A stretch of DNA of 64,000 nucleotides from Chrysaora quinquecirrha. Its lineage: Eukaryota; Cnidaria; Scyphozoa; Semaeostomeae; Pelagiidae. The stretch lies in NCBI GenBank assembly GCA_014526335.1, contig JACTAT010000039.1, positions 5,380,202 to 5,444,201 of the forward strand, in the 5' to 3' direction. Below, piece by piece: positions 46,704 to 59,700 of the stretch; position 1 is the stretch's first letter, and each line of letters opens with the position of its first letter. The notes under the pieces are model-generated. The model was not told the DNA's origin. It was given only the letters and a program-made list of their open reading frames with translations, and made no database searches. The position numbers and the translations under genes were made by a program.

Positions 46704-49687
46704 GCTAACTAACTAACTAACTAACCAACAAATAAACTAACTTTTTTGCTTACTAACTTATCAACTAATTAACTAGTTAACTAACTAACTAGCTTGCTAA
46801 CTATATCTACATACTTACTAGCTAACTAAATCCTAACTAAGAAACAAACTAACTAACTAACTAAATATATAACTAACTAACTAACTCACTAACTAACTAA
46901 TAATTAACTAGCTAACTTACTTACTAACTAGCTAACTGTGCCAATGGTAATTGTCATCAGAAAGTGTAAAAATATGCTTAAAACTAGAAGCTATTTTTTC
47001 CTCTTCAGCTCTTAAACTAGTTAACTTTATTTTAGGGTTCAGCTTTATGCCCTGGACAATATAACACGAAAAGTTTCACAGATGAGTTAGCAGATAGAGT
47101 TATAAGTAAAAGGGGACCATATGATCTATTCACGGGAGACAGAAACCAACCAATCACTGTTGGCTATTTCGCTGCACCGGTAAGTTACATGTGAAGATAC
47201 TGTTTATTGTCATTAATGAAGATATTACTTTATGCTTAATTTATTCAATATATTGATGATACATCTAATCATGCTGTGGTCATGTTTTTAGAACAAAGTG
47301 AATCTTGGTCCTGGTGAATACCAAATCAAATCATTCTTGCAAGAGTGGAACGGTTAGTAGGCCTGCATACATTATATTTCCACCACACAAATGCTAATAT
47401 ATAAGAATTACTATTTTTTACACTTCAAAGAAAAATAATCGAAAACTGTTTTTCTTCAATTCCATCCACATGTCCTGATTTAGATATTCCGTTTGTCGCT
47501 ATAGATAATCATAAAACTCGACATGGAAAATTTGGCAAGGTTGACAGAACGCCGCCCGTTCATGCGGACAGAATCTACTGTTGCACATTATCTCAATGGC
47601 CTAGAAAAGCGGTTAGTTGGACTTAGTTTGCAATAACTCTGCATAACGTGTACAGTACTCTTAGGGTGCCTAATGGCCGTCATGTTACCCTCTCCCCGCT
47701 AACGTATTTTTGAAACTTTCCTACCGACCTCCGCTCTTATAATGTTCCCGCTTATAAATATTTGCTTTAATATTTTGGTGGATATTTTTACTTATTTTAC
47801 TGTGACGTTCTTGGTATGAAATTTTTTGTATACAATTTATTTGTTTTTAGAACTATGGATTGCCTTAGCTTATACGTACTATTGGGCCCGCTTGCTCTGC
47901 GTTTCATCAGTTTGTTTACAAGTTTACAAAGTTTTTAAAACAAATTCCGACCCCTGTTTATTTTGAACCCCTTCCCCAATTAGATCCTGCATGCTGTTCT
48001 GACCCCGCTCCCGCCTATTCCAGCCCCCTACTAAGACATTAGGCCTCTAAGAGTACTGCTCGCTATGCTTTACTTATACTTAATATGTATTTAAAGTGAT
48101 TCACAGTTTTTTTGACTTACTATTCGTCTTGTTATACGTAGGATGAGCCTGGACCCGGTCAATACGATCCACAACAGCTGAAGAAACCTGAAGCTTCTAA
48201 AAGACCGCCATTTGGAATATCAGCAGAAAGAATTGATCGACATGCTAGGAAATTCTTTCTTGGGAGTACAGTAAGTAATTGTCGCTTAAGACTTATGTAC
48301 TCGCTCTTGTCTTGTGCTCATGGCTTACCTATTCTATTCTTTGTAGCTACAAGAAACGTGACCGAGACTAATTTCGGCAGAAACTCTGTCTTATATAACA
48401 GTAAAAAGCCACACATAAGAGCTTAAGATTTTTCAACGCAGCCTGTTTAGGCTCATGTGAAAATTAAGTGCTCGATTAAGTGTATACCATTATATTCTTA
48501 ATCAGGATGCAGGTCCTTTAAGTAAGGTTATAGCAGCCTATGGGGGCTAATAATTTGGGAAGTCAATGGTTTTTTGGTATATTTTAGATGCTTTTCTATC
48601 GTTCCTATGGTTTCAGCCCTCCCTCCAATCGAAATTTTCTTCTTCCTACTACACCAAGTATTAATAGAGTCAAAACGTGGTTGTCAAAAAGAGATAGCAG
48701 GATTCAAAATCTTTCAGCTCATGCCTAATTTTTAGGGGATAATTTAGCTTTTAGCACCTGTTTCTATGAATCTTTCATTTCTGTCGAATTTCCCCTGAAA
48801 GACATCCGATTCTCCCTTTTTTTCCTTTTTTTTTACCCATTTAATGGTAACTGCATCGAAATTAAGTCGATTTCTGCAATTTTCGCATCGATAAATTTTA
48901 ACTGATTTTTCAAAATTTTGCTTTTATTTTTAACCAAATAATTGGATGGGGCCTCAGCTGTAACTTTGAGTTACAATAGCTTACTCGGCTTAACCTTTTC
49001 AGTGCTCTGTTCAGTATTAACGTACTGACATATTTTTTTTACTTCTCTCGTAGAATCCGGTTGGTCCTGGCAGATATAACACGCGTCACTGGGAGGAGTC
49101 GCAGAAAGTCAACAGTTATAAAAGTGCATTTCAATCGAATACAAAAAGGTGGGATTCTGGTAGAGATAAATACCTCATGTAAGTATACACGTTTTTTATT
49201 TTAAATTATATCTAAAATAGTTCTGCTGTTTCTTGCAAATTTGAAATTTTGCACTGCTCAAAGATTATAATATCGTTATTAGCTTGTATATTTAAGGCCT
49301 GGCTAAACTAGGAGACATATCGCACGCGACATTGATGTCCCCTTAGTTTCTCCCAGTTTAGCAACCTCGGAAACTTTGTAGCGCGGGACAAAATTTGTAG
49401 CTAGCAAGAGACACGAAAACGCATATGTTTGTGGGAGAGAACAGAATCATTTCTTGTCTCCCCGACATGCAAATGACTCGGGGACATGTTGCTCTGTTGT
49501 CACTCGCATGTTTAGCCACTCTGGGAGACACGCCGAATACAGTGTCGCGCGCGACATGTCGCCTGGGTGAGCCATATCTTTAGTCTTACCATCATATTAT
49601 CACGACTTTTATTTCCATTTCAGGGAAAGAATTCGAGCAAAAGACGTGCCATTAAAAGAAAGAGTGTTCTTAGTTCCTTGTGAGTGA
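43108..49687 (+). CDS. LEXM: LEXM/CIMAP2-like STPG-repeat ciliary protein, 12 exons, one apparent frame break
   Basis: Exons: 43108-43163, 43462-43549, 44128-44215, 44841-44926, 45656-45775, 45911-46047, 47036-47179, 47292-47352, 47484-47611, 48142-48270, 49054-49178 and 49624-49687. Phases agree throughout except inside exon 6. The protein (about 408 aa if the frame is whole) has seven shippo/STPG-type motifs: LGPGKYNVE, LGPGSYTIP, PGPGTYGK, LCPGQYNTK, LGPGEYQIK, PGPGQYDPQ and VGPGRYNTR. Order and flanking segments (FDVAGIHPKSKTPGT, STVGMLDAGSSGKRQLPEV, GPYDLF, CTLSQWPRK) match vertebrate LEXM/C1orf177 (CIMAP2) as I remember it. STPG-repeat proteins bind ciliary and sperm axonemal microtubules. 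Exon 6 is 137 nt, one short of a multiple of three. As given, it hits a stop after GKMVYRIRQ. In the +1 frame the family sequence continues. The break lies at the A-run 45941-45944. AATAAA is at 49749. Confidence 0.85.
45365..45512. mobile_element. TIR-like element in LEXM-like intron 4
   Basis: Left ACGCGTGAAAAGCGGGTCC and the reverse complement of the right end (CCCGTTTACATGAGAGAAAAAG) are imperfect inverted copies. Inside is a GATCCGTTCCC triplication. Its left-end phrase AAAAGCGGATCTGTTTGGATCC also occurs at about 38585-38610. The ends resemble the element at 11848-12240. Confidence 0.5.
46425..46940. repeat. (CTAA)n field in LEXM-like intron 6
   Basis: Dense ACTAACTAACTAACTAAC repeats with CTAGCTAAC variants. 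This is the complement of the TTAG field at 4870-6815, so the same tetranucleotide occurs in both orientations 40 kb apart. Confidence 0.95.
47655..48056. mobile_element. TIR element in LEXM-like intron 9
   Basis: GTACTCTTAGGGTGCCTAATGG at the left end is matched by the reverse complement of the right end (GTACTCTTAGAGGCCTAATG). The body contains C-rich blocks (CTCTCCCCGCTAA, ACCCCGCTCCCGCC). Diverged internal blocks also occur at about 17592-17690 and 44465-44580. Its ends are shared with 37615-37783. Confidence 0.75.
49296..49580. mobile_element. TIR element in LEXM-like intron 11
   Basis: Imperfect TIRs: GGCCTGGCTAAACTAGGAGACATATCGC against the reverse complement of the right end (GATATGGCTCACCCAGGCGACATGTCGC). 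The body matches 16453-16671 in CUB gene intron 5. Confidence 0.78.
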
Positions 49688-50129
49688 CTTCTAGACTACA
49701 AAATTGTATTTTAAATGTAATATACTACTCTTAAAAACATTCAGTGACAATAAATATTTAAATGTATATGCTAATTATAATAACACACACTTTTCGTACC
49801 TTAATTCTCTTTTTTTCTTCTTTTCTCTAAACACATTCTTTACATACATATCATATAATAGCAGTAGAAAATGGTTTTTCTGTTTTTATTATTTTTTTCT
49901 ACGACAGACATATGTCTTAATACTTAGAAAATTTCTTTTTTGTATCACAAATCCCCAGTTTAACGAAAGTAACCTTGTATTGCCATTAGAGAGTGCCTTA
50001 GAATTGAAATGCTGCTTCTTTGCTTGCAGACTCTTATTTTTTTCTGAGACTTATCCTTCCAAATCACATTAGTTTCTTAAAGCCTCAGAAAACTAACTAT
50101 ACACCTTTATCTATATCTTGATGTCTTTG

Positions 50130-50700
50130 TGGGGCTTTGTGGCCAAAAAATCTCTCGTTTTTCATGACTTATTTGGATCAATTTAATGGACTATGGATGT
50201 CCCAGTATATTTATAGCCTTATAAAGGAACTACTGGGCTTTGCGAGATTTGAAAACCTCCCAATCGATATCTTGGGTATATTTTCATCAATTTTATCGAC
50301 TTATAAGAATCTTCTTAGTCCTCAAGTTCGACCATTTTTTTTTTGTCAAAAAGCCAAGGCTATACTAAGGCAAAATTCATAAAAATCGACCAAAATCAAG
50401 GGTTTTTTAAATCTTTCTGAATCATACAAGTTGACTTTCTGGGCTATTACACGGCCATAAAGAGTATCTTCAGCCAATTTTATCAAAGAAATAACCACAT
50501 CAAAATCGACCAATTTTTGGCAAAAAGGCAAAATGGCCAAAAATCAGGCAAAACCGAAGGGTCCCATAATTGCTCAAATCATCAAAAATGGCATTGTAAA
50601 GCTATAAGAAGGCATTCTACAACTTTAGTTATCAAAAAAGAAATGATATAGCCACCAAAAACGAACAAAATTAATACTAAAAATCGACAGGTTTTGGGCA
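50130..50700. repeat. Degenerate left edge of the satellite array
   Basis: Monomer-like phrases (GCCAAGGCTATACTAAGGCAAAAT, AAAATCGACC, GGCAAAATGGCCAAAAATCA) appear with strong divergence and variable spacing. 50390-50520 resembles the other array edge at 62325-62450 more than it resembles the central monomers. The outermost 50180-50345 may contain monomer sequence in inverted orientation. Confidence 0.6.
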
Positions 50701-53700
50701 AAAAGGCAAGGCTATACTAAGGCAAAATGGCCAAAAATCGGGCAAAATCGATGGTTCTCAAAATTACTCAAAATCCTAAAAAATGCCATCCTAAGGCTAT
50801 AAGGGGGTCAAAAAGGAAAGGATATAGCCACTTAAAACGAAGAAAATTGCACCTAAAAATCGACCGATTTTTGGCAAAAAGGCAAGGCTATACTAAGGCA
50901 AAATGGCCAAAAATCGGGCAAAATCGATGGTTCTCAAAATTAATCAAAATCCTAAAAAATGCCATCCTAAGGCTAAAAGAAGGCATTCTACGCCTTTAGG
51001 GGTCAAAAAGGAAAGGATATAGCCACTAAAAACGAAGAAAATTACACCTAAAAATCGACCGATTTTTGGCAAAAAGGCAAGGCTATACTAAGGCAAAATG
51101 GCCAAAAATCGGGCAAAATCGATGGTTCTCAAAACTACTCAAAATCCTAAAAAATGCCATCCTAAGGCTATAAGAAGGCATTCTACTCCTTTAGGGGTCA
51201 AAATAGAAAGGATACAGCCATTAAAAACGAAGAAAATTACCCCTAAAAATCGACCAATTTTGGGCAAAAAGGCAAGGCTATATATAAGGCAAAATGGCCA
51301 AAAATCGGGCAAAATCGATGGTTCTCAAAACTGCTCAAAATCCAGAAAAATGGCATCCTAAGGCTATAAGAAGACATTCCACCCTTTTAGGGGTCAAAAA
51401 GAAAGGATAGAGGCATTAAAAACGAAAAAAATTACCCCTAAAATCGACCGATTTTGTGCAAAAAGCAAGGCTATACTAAGGCAAAATGGCCAAAAATAGG
51501 GCAAAATCGAAGGTTTCAAAATTGCTTAAAATCCTCAAAAATGGCATCCTAAGGCTATAAGAGGGCATTCTACCCTTTTAGGGTAAAATAAAAGGATAAA
51601 GCCATTAAAAACGAAGAAAATTACACCTAAAAATCGACCCATTTTGGGCGAAAAGGCAAGGCTATACTAAGGCAAAATGCCCTAAAATCGGGCAAAATCG
51701 AAGGTTTCCAAAATTGCTCAAAATCATCAAAAATGGCATGCTAAGTCTATAAGAAGGCATTCTACCCCTTTAGGGGTCATGAAAGAAAGGATACAGGCAT
51801 ACAGCCATTAGAAATGAAAAAAATTACACCTAAAAATCGACCGATTTTGTGCAAAAAGGCAAGGCTATACTAAGGCAAAATGGCCAAATATCGGGCCAAA
51901 TCGAAGTTTCCCAAAATTGCTCAAAATCCAAAAAAATGCCATTCTAAGGCTATAAGAAGGCATTCTACCCCTTTAGGGGTCATAAAAGAAACGATACAGC
52001 CATTAAAAACGAAAAAAATTACCCCTAAAATCGACCAATTTTGGGCAAAAAGGCAAGGCTATACTGAGGCGAAATGGCCAAAAATCGAGCAAAATCGATG
52101 GTTCTCAAAATTGCTCAAAATCATCAACAATGGCCCCTAAGGCTATTAAAACTCATTTAACCCTTTTATTGGTAAAAAAAAAAGCGATAGAGGCATTAAA
52201 AACAAAGAAAATTACACCTAAAAATCGACCGATTTTGGGCAAAAAGGCAAGGCTATACTAAAGCAAAAAGGCAAGGCTATACTAAGGCAAAATGGCCAAA
52301 AATAGGGCAAAATCGAAGGTTTCCAAAATTGCTTAAAATCATCAACAATGGCCCCTAAGGCTATAAAAAGGTATTCTACCCTTTTAGGGGTCAAAAAAGA
52401 AAGGATAGAGGCATTAAAAACGAAGAAAATTACACCTGAAAATCGACCGATTTTTGGCAAAAAGGCAAGGCTATACTAAGGCAAAATGCCCTAAAATCGG
52501 GCAAAATCGAAGGTTTCAAAAATTGCTCAAAATCATCAAAAATGGCATGCTAAGGCTATAAGAAGGCATTCTACCCCTTTAGGGGTCATGAAAGAAAGGA
52601 TACAGCCATTAAAAACGAAAAAAATTACACCTAAAATCGACCCATTTTGGGCAAAAAGGCAAGGCTATACTAAGGCAAAATGGCCAAAAATAGGGCAAAA
52701 TCGAAGGTTCCCAAAATTGCTTAAAATCCTAAAAATGGCATCCTAAGGCTATAAAAGGTATTCTACCCTTTTAGGGGTCAAAAAGAAAGGATAGAGGCAT
52801 TAAAAACGAAGAAAATTACACCTAAAAATCGACCGATTTTGGGCAAAAAGGCAAGGCTATACTAAGGCAAAATGGCCAAAAATAGGGCAAAATCGAAGGT
52901 TTCCAAAATTGCTTAAAATCCTAAAAAATGGCATCCTAAGGCTATAAAAAGGTATTCTACCCTTTTAGGGGTCAAAAAAGAAAGGATAGAGGCATTAAAA
53001 ACGAAGAAAATTACATCTAAAAATCGACCCATTTTGGGCAAAGAGGCAAGGCTATACTAAGGCAAAATGGCCAAAAATCGGGCAAAATCGATGGTTCTCA
53101 AAACTACTCAAAATCCTAAAAAATGCCATCCTAAGGCTATAAGAAGGCATTCTACTCCTTTAGGGGTCAAAATAGAAAGGATACAGCCATTAAAAACGAA
53201 GAAAATTACCCCTAAAAATCGACCAATTTTGGGCAAAAAGGCAAGGCTATATATAAGGCAAAATGGCCAAAAATCGGGCAAAATCGATGGTTCTCAAAAC
53301 TGCTCAAAATCCAGAAAAATGGCATCCTAAGGCTATAAGAAGGCATTCCACCCTTTTAGGGGTCAAAAAAGAAAGGATAGAGGCATTAAAAACGAAAAAA
53401 ATTACCCCTAAAAATCGACCGATTTTGTGCAAAAAAGCAAGGCTATACTAAGGCAAAATGGCCAAAAATAGGGCAAAATCGAAGGTTTCCAAAATTGCTT
53501 AAAATCCTAAAAAATGGCATCCTAAGGCTATAAGAGGGCATTCTACCCTTTTAGGGGTAAAATAAAAGGATAAAGCCATTAAAAACGAAGAGAATTACAC
53601 CTAAAAATCGACCCATTTTGGGCGAAAAGGCAAGGCTATACTAAGGCAAAATGCCCTAAAATCGGGCAAAATCGAAGGTTTCCAAAATTGCTCAAAATCA

Positions 53701-56700
53701 TCAAAAATGGCATGCTAAGGCTATAAGAAGGCATTCTACCCCTTTAGGGGTCATGAAAGAAAGGATACAGATACAGCCATTAGAAACGAAAAAAATTACA
53801 CCTAAAAATCGACCGATTTTGTGCAAAAAGGCAAGGCTATACTAAGGCAAAATGGCCAAATATCGGGCCAAATCGAAGTTTCCCAAAATTGCTCAAAATC
53901 CAAAAAAATGCCATTCTAAGGCTATAAGAAGGCATTCTACCCCTTTAGGGGTCATAAAAGAAACGATACAGCCATTAAAAACGAAAAAAATTACCCCTAA
54001 AATCGACCAATTTTGGGCAAAAAGGCAAGGCTATACTGAGGCGAAATGGCCAAAAATCGAGCAAAATCGATGGTTCTCAAAATTGCTCAAAATCATCAAC
54101 AATGGCCCCTAAGGCTATTAAAACTCATTTAACCCTTTTATTGGTAAAAAAAAAAACGATAGAGGCATTAAAAACAAAGAAAATTACACCTAAAAATCGA
54201 CCGATTTTGGGCAAAAAGGCAAGGCTATACTAAAGCAAAAAGGCAAGGCTATACTAAGGCAAAATGGCCAAAAATAGGGCAAAATCGAAGGTTTCAAAAT
54301 TGCTTAAAATCATCAACAATGGCCCTAAGGCTATAAAAGGTATTCTACCCTTTTAGGGGTCAAAAAAGAAAGGATAGAGGCATTAAAAACGAAGAAAATT
54401 ACACCTGAAAATCGACCGATTTTTGGCAAAAAGGCAAGGCTATACTAAGGCAAAATGCCCTAAAATCGGGCAAAATCGAAGGTTTCAAAAATTGCTCAAA
54501 ATCATCAAAAATGGCATGCTAAGGCTATAAGAAGGCATTCTACCCCTTTAGGGGTCATGAAAGAAAGGATACAGCCATTAAAAACGAAAAAAATTACACC
54601 TAAAAATCGACCCATTTTGGGCAAAAAGGCAAGGCTATACTAAGGCAAAATGGCCAAAAATAGGGCAAAATCGAAGGTTTCCAAAATTGCTTAAAATCCT
54701 AAAAAATGGCATCCTAAGGCTATAAAAAGGTATTCTACCCTTTTAGGGGTCAAAAAAGAAAGGATAGAGGCATTAAAAACGAAGAAAATTACACCTAAAA
54801 ATCGACCGATTTTGGGCAAAAAGGCAAGGCTATACTAAGGCAAAATGGCCAAAAATAGGGCAAAATCGAAGGTTTCCAAAATTGCTTAAAATCCTAAAAA
54901 ATGGCATCCTAAGGCTATAAAAAGGTATTCTACCCTTTTAGGGGTCAAAAAAGAAAGGATAGAGGCATTAAAAACGAAGAAAATTACATCTAAAAATCGA
55001 CCCATTTTGGGCAAAGAGGCAAGGCTATACTAAGGCAAAATGGCCAATAATAGGGCAAAATCGAAGGTTTCCAAAATTGCTCAAAATCATCAAAAATGGC
55101 ATGCTAAGGCTATAAGAAGGCATTCTACCCCTTTAGGAGTCATAAAAGAAAGGATACAGCCATTAGAAACGTAAAAAATTACCCTTAAAATCGACCAATT
55201 TTGGGCAAAAAGGCATAGCTATACTAAGGCGAAATGGCCAAAAATCGAGCAAAATCGATGGTTCTCAAAATTGCTCAAAATCATCAACAATGGCCCCTAA
55301 GGCTATTAAAACTCATTTAACCCTTTTATTGATCAAAAAAGAAAGGATAGAGGCATTAAAAACAAAGAAAATTACACCTAAAAATCGACTGATTTTGGGC
55401 AAAAAGGCAAGGCTATACTAAGGCAAAATGGCCAAAAATAGGGCAAAATCGAAGGTTTCCAAAATTGCTTAAAATCCTAAAAAATGGCATCCTAAGGCTA
55501 TAAAAAGGTATTCTACCCTTTTAGGGGTCAAAAAAGAAAGGATAGAGGCATTAAAAACGAAGAAAATTACACCTAAAAATCGACCGATTTTGGGCAAAAA
55601 GGCAAGGCTATACTAAGGCAAAATGGCCAAAAATAGGGCAAAATCGAAGGTTCCCAAAATTGCTTAAAATCCTAAAAAATGGCATCCTAAGGCTATAAAA
55701 AGGTATTCTACCCTTTTAGGGGTCAAAAAAGAAAGGATAGAGGCATTAAAAACGAAGAAAATTACATCTAAAAATCGACCCATTTTGGGCGAAAAGGCAA
55801 GGCTATACTAAGGCAAAATGCCCTAAAATCGGGCAAAATCGAAGGTTTCCAAAATTGCTCAAAATCATCAAAAATGGCATGCTAAGGCTATAAGAAGGCA
55901 TTCCACCCTTTTAGGGGTCAAAAAAGAAAGGATACAGCCATTAAAAACGAAAAAATTACCCCTAAAATCGACTGATTTTGGGCAAAAAGGCAAGGCTATA
56001 CTAAGGCAAAATGGCCAAAAATCGGGCAAAATCGATGGTTCTCAAAATTGCTCAAAATCATCAAAAACCCTTTTATACAGCCATTAAAAACGCCATTCTA
56101 AGGCAAAATGGCCAAAAATCGGCAAAATCGATAAAATTGCTCAAAATCATCAAAATGGCCTAAGAAGGCATTCTACCCTTTAGGGGTCAAAAAGAAAGGA
56201 TACAGCCATTAGAAACGAAGAAAATTACACCTAAAATCGACCGATTTTGGGCAAAAAGGCAAGGCTATACTAAGGCAAAATGGCCAAAAATCGGGCAAAA
56301 TCGAAGTTTCCCAAAATTGCTCAAAATCATCAAAAATGGCATGCTAAGGCTATAAGAAGGCATTCTACCCCTTTAGGGGTCAAGAAAGAAAGGATACGGC
56401 CATTAGAAACGAAGAAAATTACACCTAAAAATCGACCCATTTTGGGCAAAAAGGCAAGGCTATACTAAGGCAAAATGGCCAAAAATCGGGCAAAATCGAA
56501 GGTTCCCAAAATTGCTCAAAATCATCAAAATGGCATTCTAAGGGTAAAAGAAGGCATTCTACCCTTTTAGGGGTCAAAAAGAAAGGATACAGCCATTAAA
56601 AACGAAGAAAATTACCCCTAAAAATCGACCGATTTTGTGCAAAAAGGCAAGGCTATACTAAGGCAAAATGGCCAAATATCGGGCAAAATCGAAGTTTCCC

Positions 56701-59700
56701 AAAATTGCTCAAAATCCAAAAAAATGCCATTCTAAGGCTATAAGAAGGCATTCTACCCCTTTAGGAGTCATGAAAGAAAGGATACGGCCATTAGAAACGA
56801 AGAAAATTACACCTAAAAATCGACCGATTTTGGGCAAAAAGGCAAGGCTATACTAAGGCAAAATGGCCAAATATCGGGCAAAATCGAAGTTTCCCAAAAT
56901 TGCTCAAAATCCAAAAAAATGCCATCCTTAGGCTATAAGAAGGCATTCTACCCCTTTAGGGGTCATGAAAGAAAGGATACGGCCATTAGAAACGAAGAAA
57001 ATTACACCTGAAAATCGACCCATTTTTGGCAAAAAGGCAAGGCTATACTAAGGCAAAATGCCCTAAAATCGGGCAAAATCGAAGGTTTCCAAAATTGCTC
57101 AAAATCATCAAAAATGGCATGCTAAGGCTATAAGAAGGCATTCTACCCTTTTAGGGGTCATAAAAGAAAGGATACAGCCATTAAAAACGAAGAAAATTAC
57201 CCCTAAAAATCGACTGATTTTGGGCAAAAAGGCAAGGCTATACTAAGGCAAAATGGCCAAAAATCGGGCAAAATCGATGGTTCTCAAAATTGCTCAAAAT
57301 CATCAAAATGGCATTCTAAGGGTATAAGAAGGCATTCTACCCTTTTAGGGGTCAAAAAAGAAAGGATACAGCCATTAAAAACGAAGAAAATTACCCTAAA
57401 AATTCGACTGATTTTGGGCAAAAAGGCAAGGCTATACTAAGGCAAAATGGCCAAAAATCGGGCAAAATCGATGGTTCTCAAAATTGCTCAAAATCATCAA
57501 AAATGGCCTTCTAAAGGTAAAAGAAGGCATTCTACCCTTTTAGGGGTCAAAAAAGGAAAGGATACAGCCATTAAAAACGAAGAAAATTACCCCTAAAATC
57601 GACTGATTTTGGGCAAAAAGGCAAGGCTATACTAAGGCAAAATGGCCAAAAATCGGGCAAAATCGATGGTTCTCAAAATTGCTCAAAATCATCAAAAATG
57701 GCCTTCTAATGGTAAAAAAAGGCATTCTACCCTTTTACGGGTCAAAAAAGAAAGGATACAGCCATTAAAAACGAAGAAAATTACCCCTAAAATCGACTGA
57801 TTTTGGGCAAAAAGGCAAGGCTATACTAAGGCAAAATGGCCAAAAATCAAGCAAAATCGATGGTTCTCAAAATTGCTCAAAATCATCAAAAATGGCTTCC
57901 TAAGGGTATAAGAAGGCATTCTACCCTTTTGGGGGTCAAAAAAGAAAGGATACAGCCATTAAAAACGAAGAAAAGTACCCCAAAAATCGACTGATTTTGG
58001 GCAAAAAGGCAAGGCTATACTAAGGCAAAATGGCCAAAAATCGGGCAAAATCGATGGTTCTCAAAATTGCTCAAAATCATCAAAATGGCATCCTAAGGCT
58101 ATAAGAAGGCATTCTACCCTTTTAGGGGTCAAAAAGAAAGGATACAGCCATTAAAAACGAAGAAAATTACCCCTAAAATCGACTGATTTTGGGCAAAAAG
58201 GCAAGGCTATACTAAGGCAAAATGGCCAAAAATCGGGCAAAATCGATGGTTCTCAAAATTGCTCAAAATCATCAAAATGGCATTCTAAAGGCTATAAGAA
58301 GGCATTCTACCCATTTACGGGTCAAAAAAGAAAGGATACAGCCATTAAAAACGAAGAAAATTACCGCTAAAAATCGACTGATTTTGGGCAAAAAGGCAAG
58401 GCTATACTAAGGCAAAATGGCCAAAAATCGAGCAAAATCGATGGTTCTCAAAATTGCTCAAAATCATCAAAAATGGCCTTCTAATGGTAAAAAAAGGCAT
58501 TCTACCCTTTACGGGTCAAAAAAGAAAGGATACAGCCATTAAAAACGAAGAAAATTACCCTAAAAATCGACTGATTTTGGGCAAAAAGGCAAGGCTATAC
58601 TAAGGCAAAATGGCCAAAAATCGGGCAAAATCGATGGTTCTCAAAATTGCTCAAAATCATCAAAAATGGCCTTCTAAAGGTAAAAGAAGGCATTCTACCC
58701 TTTAGGGGTCAAAAAAGAAAGGATACAGCCATTAAAAACGAAGAAAATTACCCCTAAAATCGACTGATTTTGGGCAAAAAGGCAAGGCTATACTAAGGCA
58801 AAATGGCCAAAAATCGGGCAAAATCGATGATTCTCAAAATTGCTCAAAATCATCAAAAATGGCATTCTAAGGCTATAAGAAGGCATTCTACCCTTTTTCT
58901 CAGGGCCTTCTAAAGTCAAAAAGAAAGGATACAGCCATTAAAAACGAAGAAAAGTACCCCAAAAATTCGACTGATTTTGGGCAAAAAGGCAAGGCTATAC
59001 TAAGGCAAAATGGCCAAAAATCGGGCAAAATCGATGGTTCTCAAAATTGCTCAAAATCATCAAAAATGGCCTTCTAAAGGTAAAAGAAGGCATTCTACCC
59101 TTTTAGGGGTCAAAAAAGAAAGGATACAGCCATTAAAAACGAAGAAAATTACCCCTAAAATCGACTGATTTTGGGCAAAAAGGCAAGGCTATACTAAGGC
59201 AAAATGGCCAAAAATCGGGCAAAATCGATGGTTCTCAAAATTGCTCAAAATCATCAAAAATGGCCTCCTAAGGGTATAAGAAGGCATTCTACCCTTTTAG
59301 GGGTCAAAAAAGAAAGGATACAGCCATTAAAAACGAAGAAAATTACCCCTAAAATCGACTGATTTTGGGCAAAAAGGCAAGGCTATACTAAGGCAAAATG
59401 GCCAAAAATCGGGCAAAATCGATGGTTCTCAAAATTGCTCAAAATCATCAAAATGGCCTTCTAAAGGTAAAAGAAGGCATTCTACCCTTTTAGGGGTCAA
59501 AAAAGAAAGGATACAGCCATTAAAAACGAAGAAAATTACCCCTAAAAATCGACTGATTTTGGGCAAAAAGGCAAGGCTATACTAAGGCAAAATGGCCAAA
59601 AATCGGGCAAAATCGATGGTTCTCAAAATTGCTCAAAATCATCAAAAATGGCCTTCTAAAGGTAAAAGAAGGCATTCTACCCTTTTAGGGGTCAAAAAAG

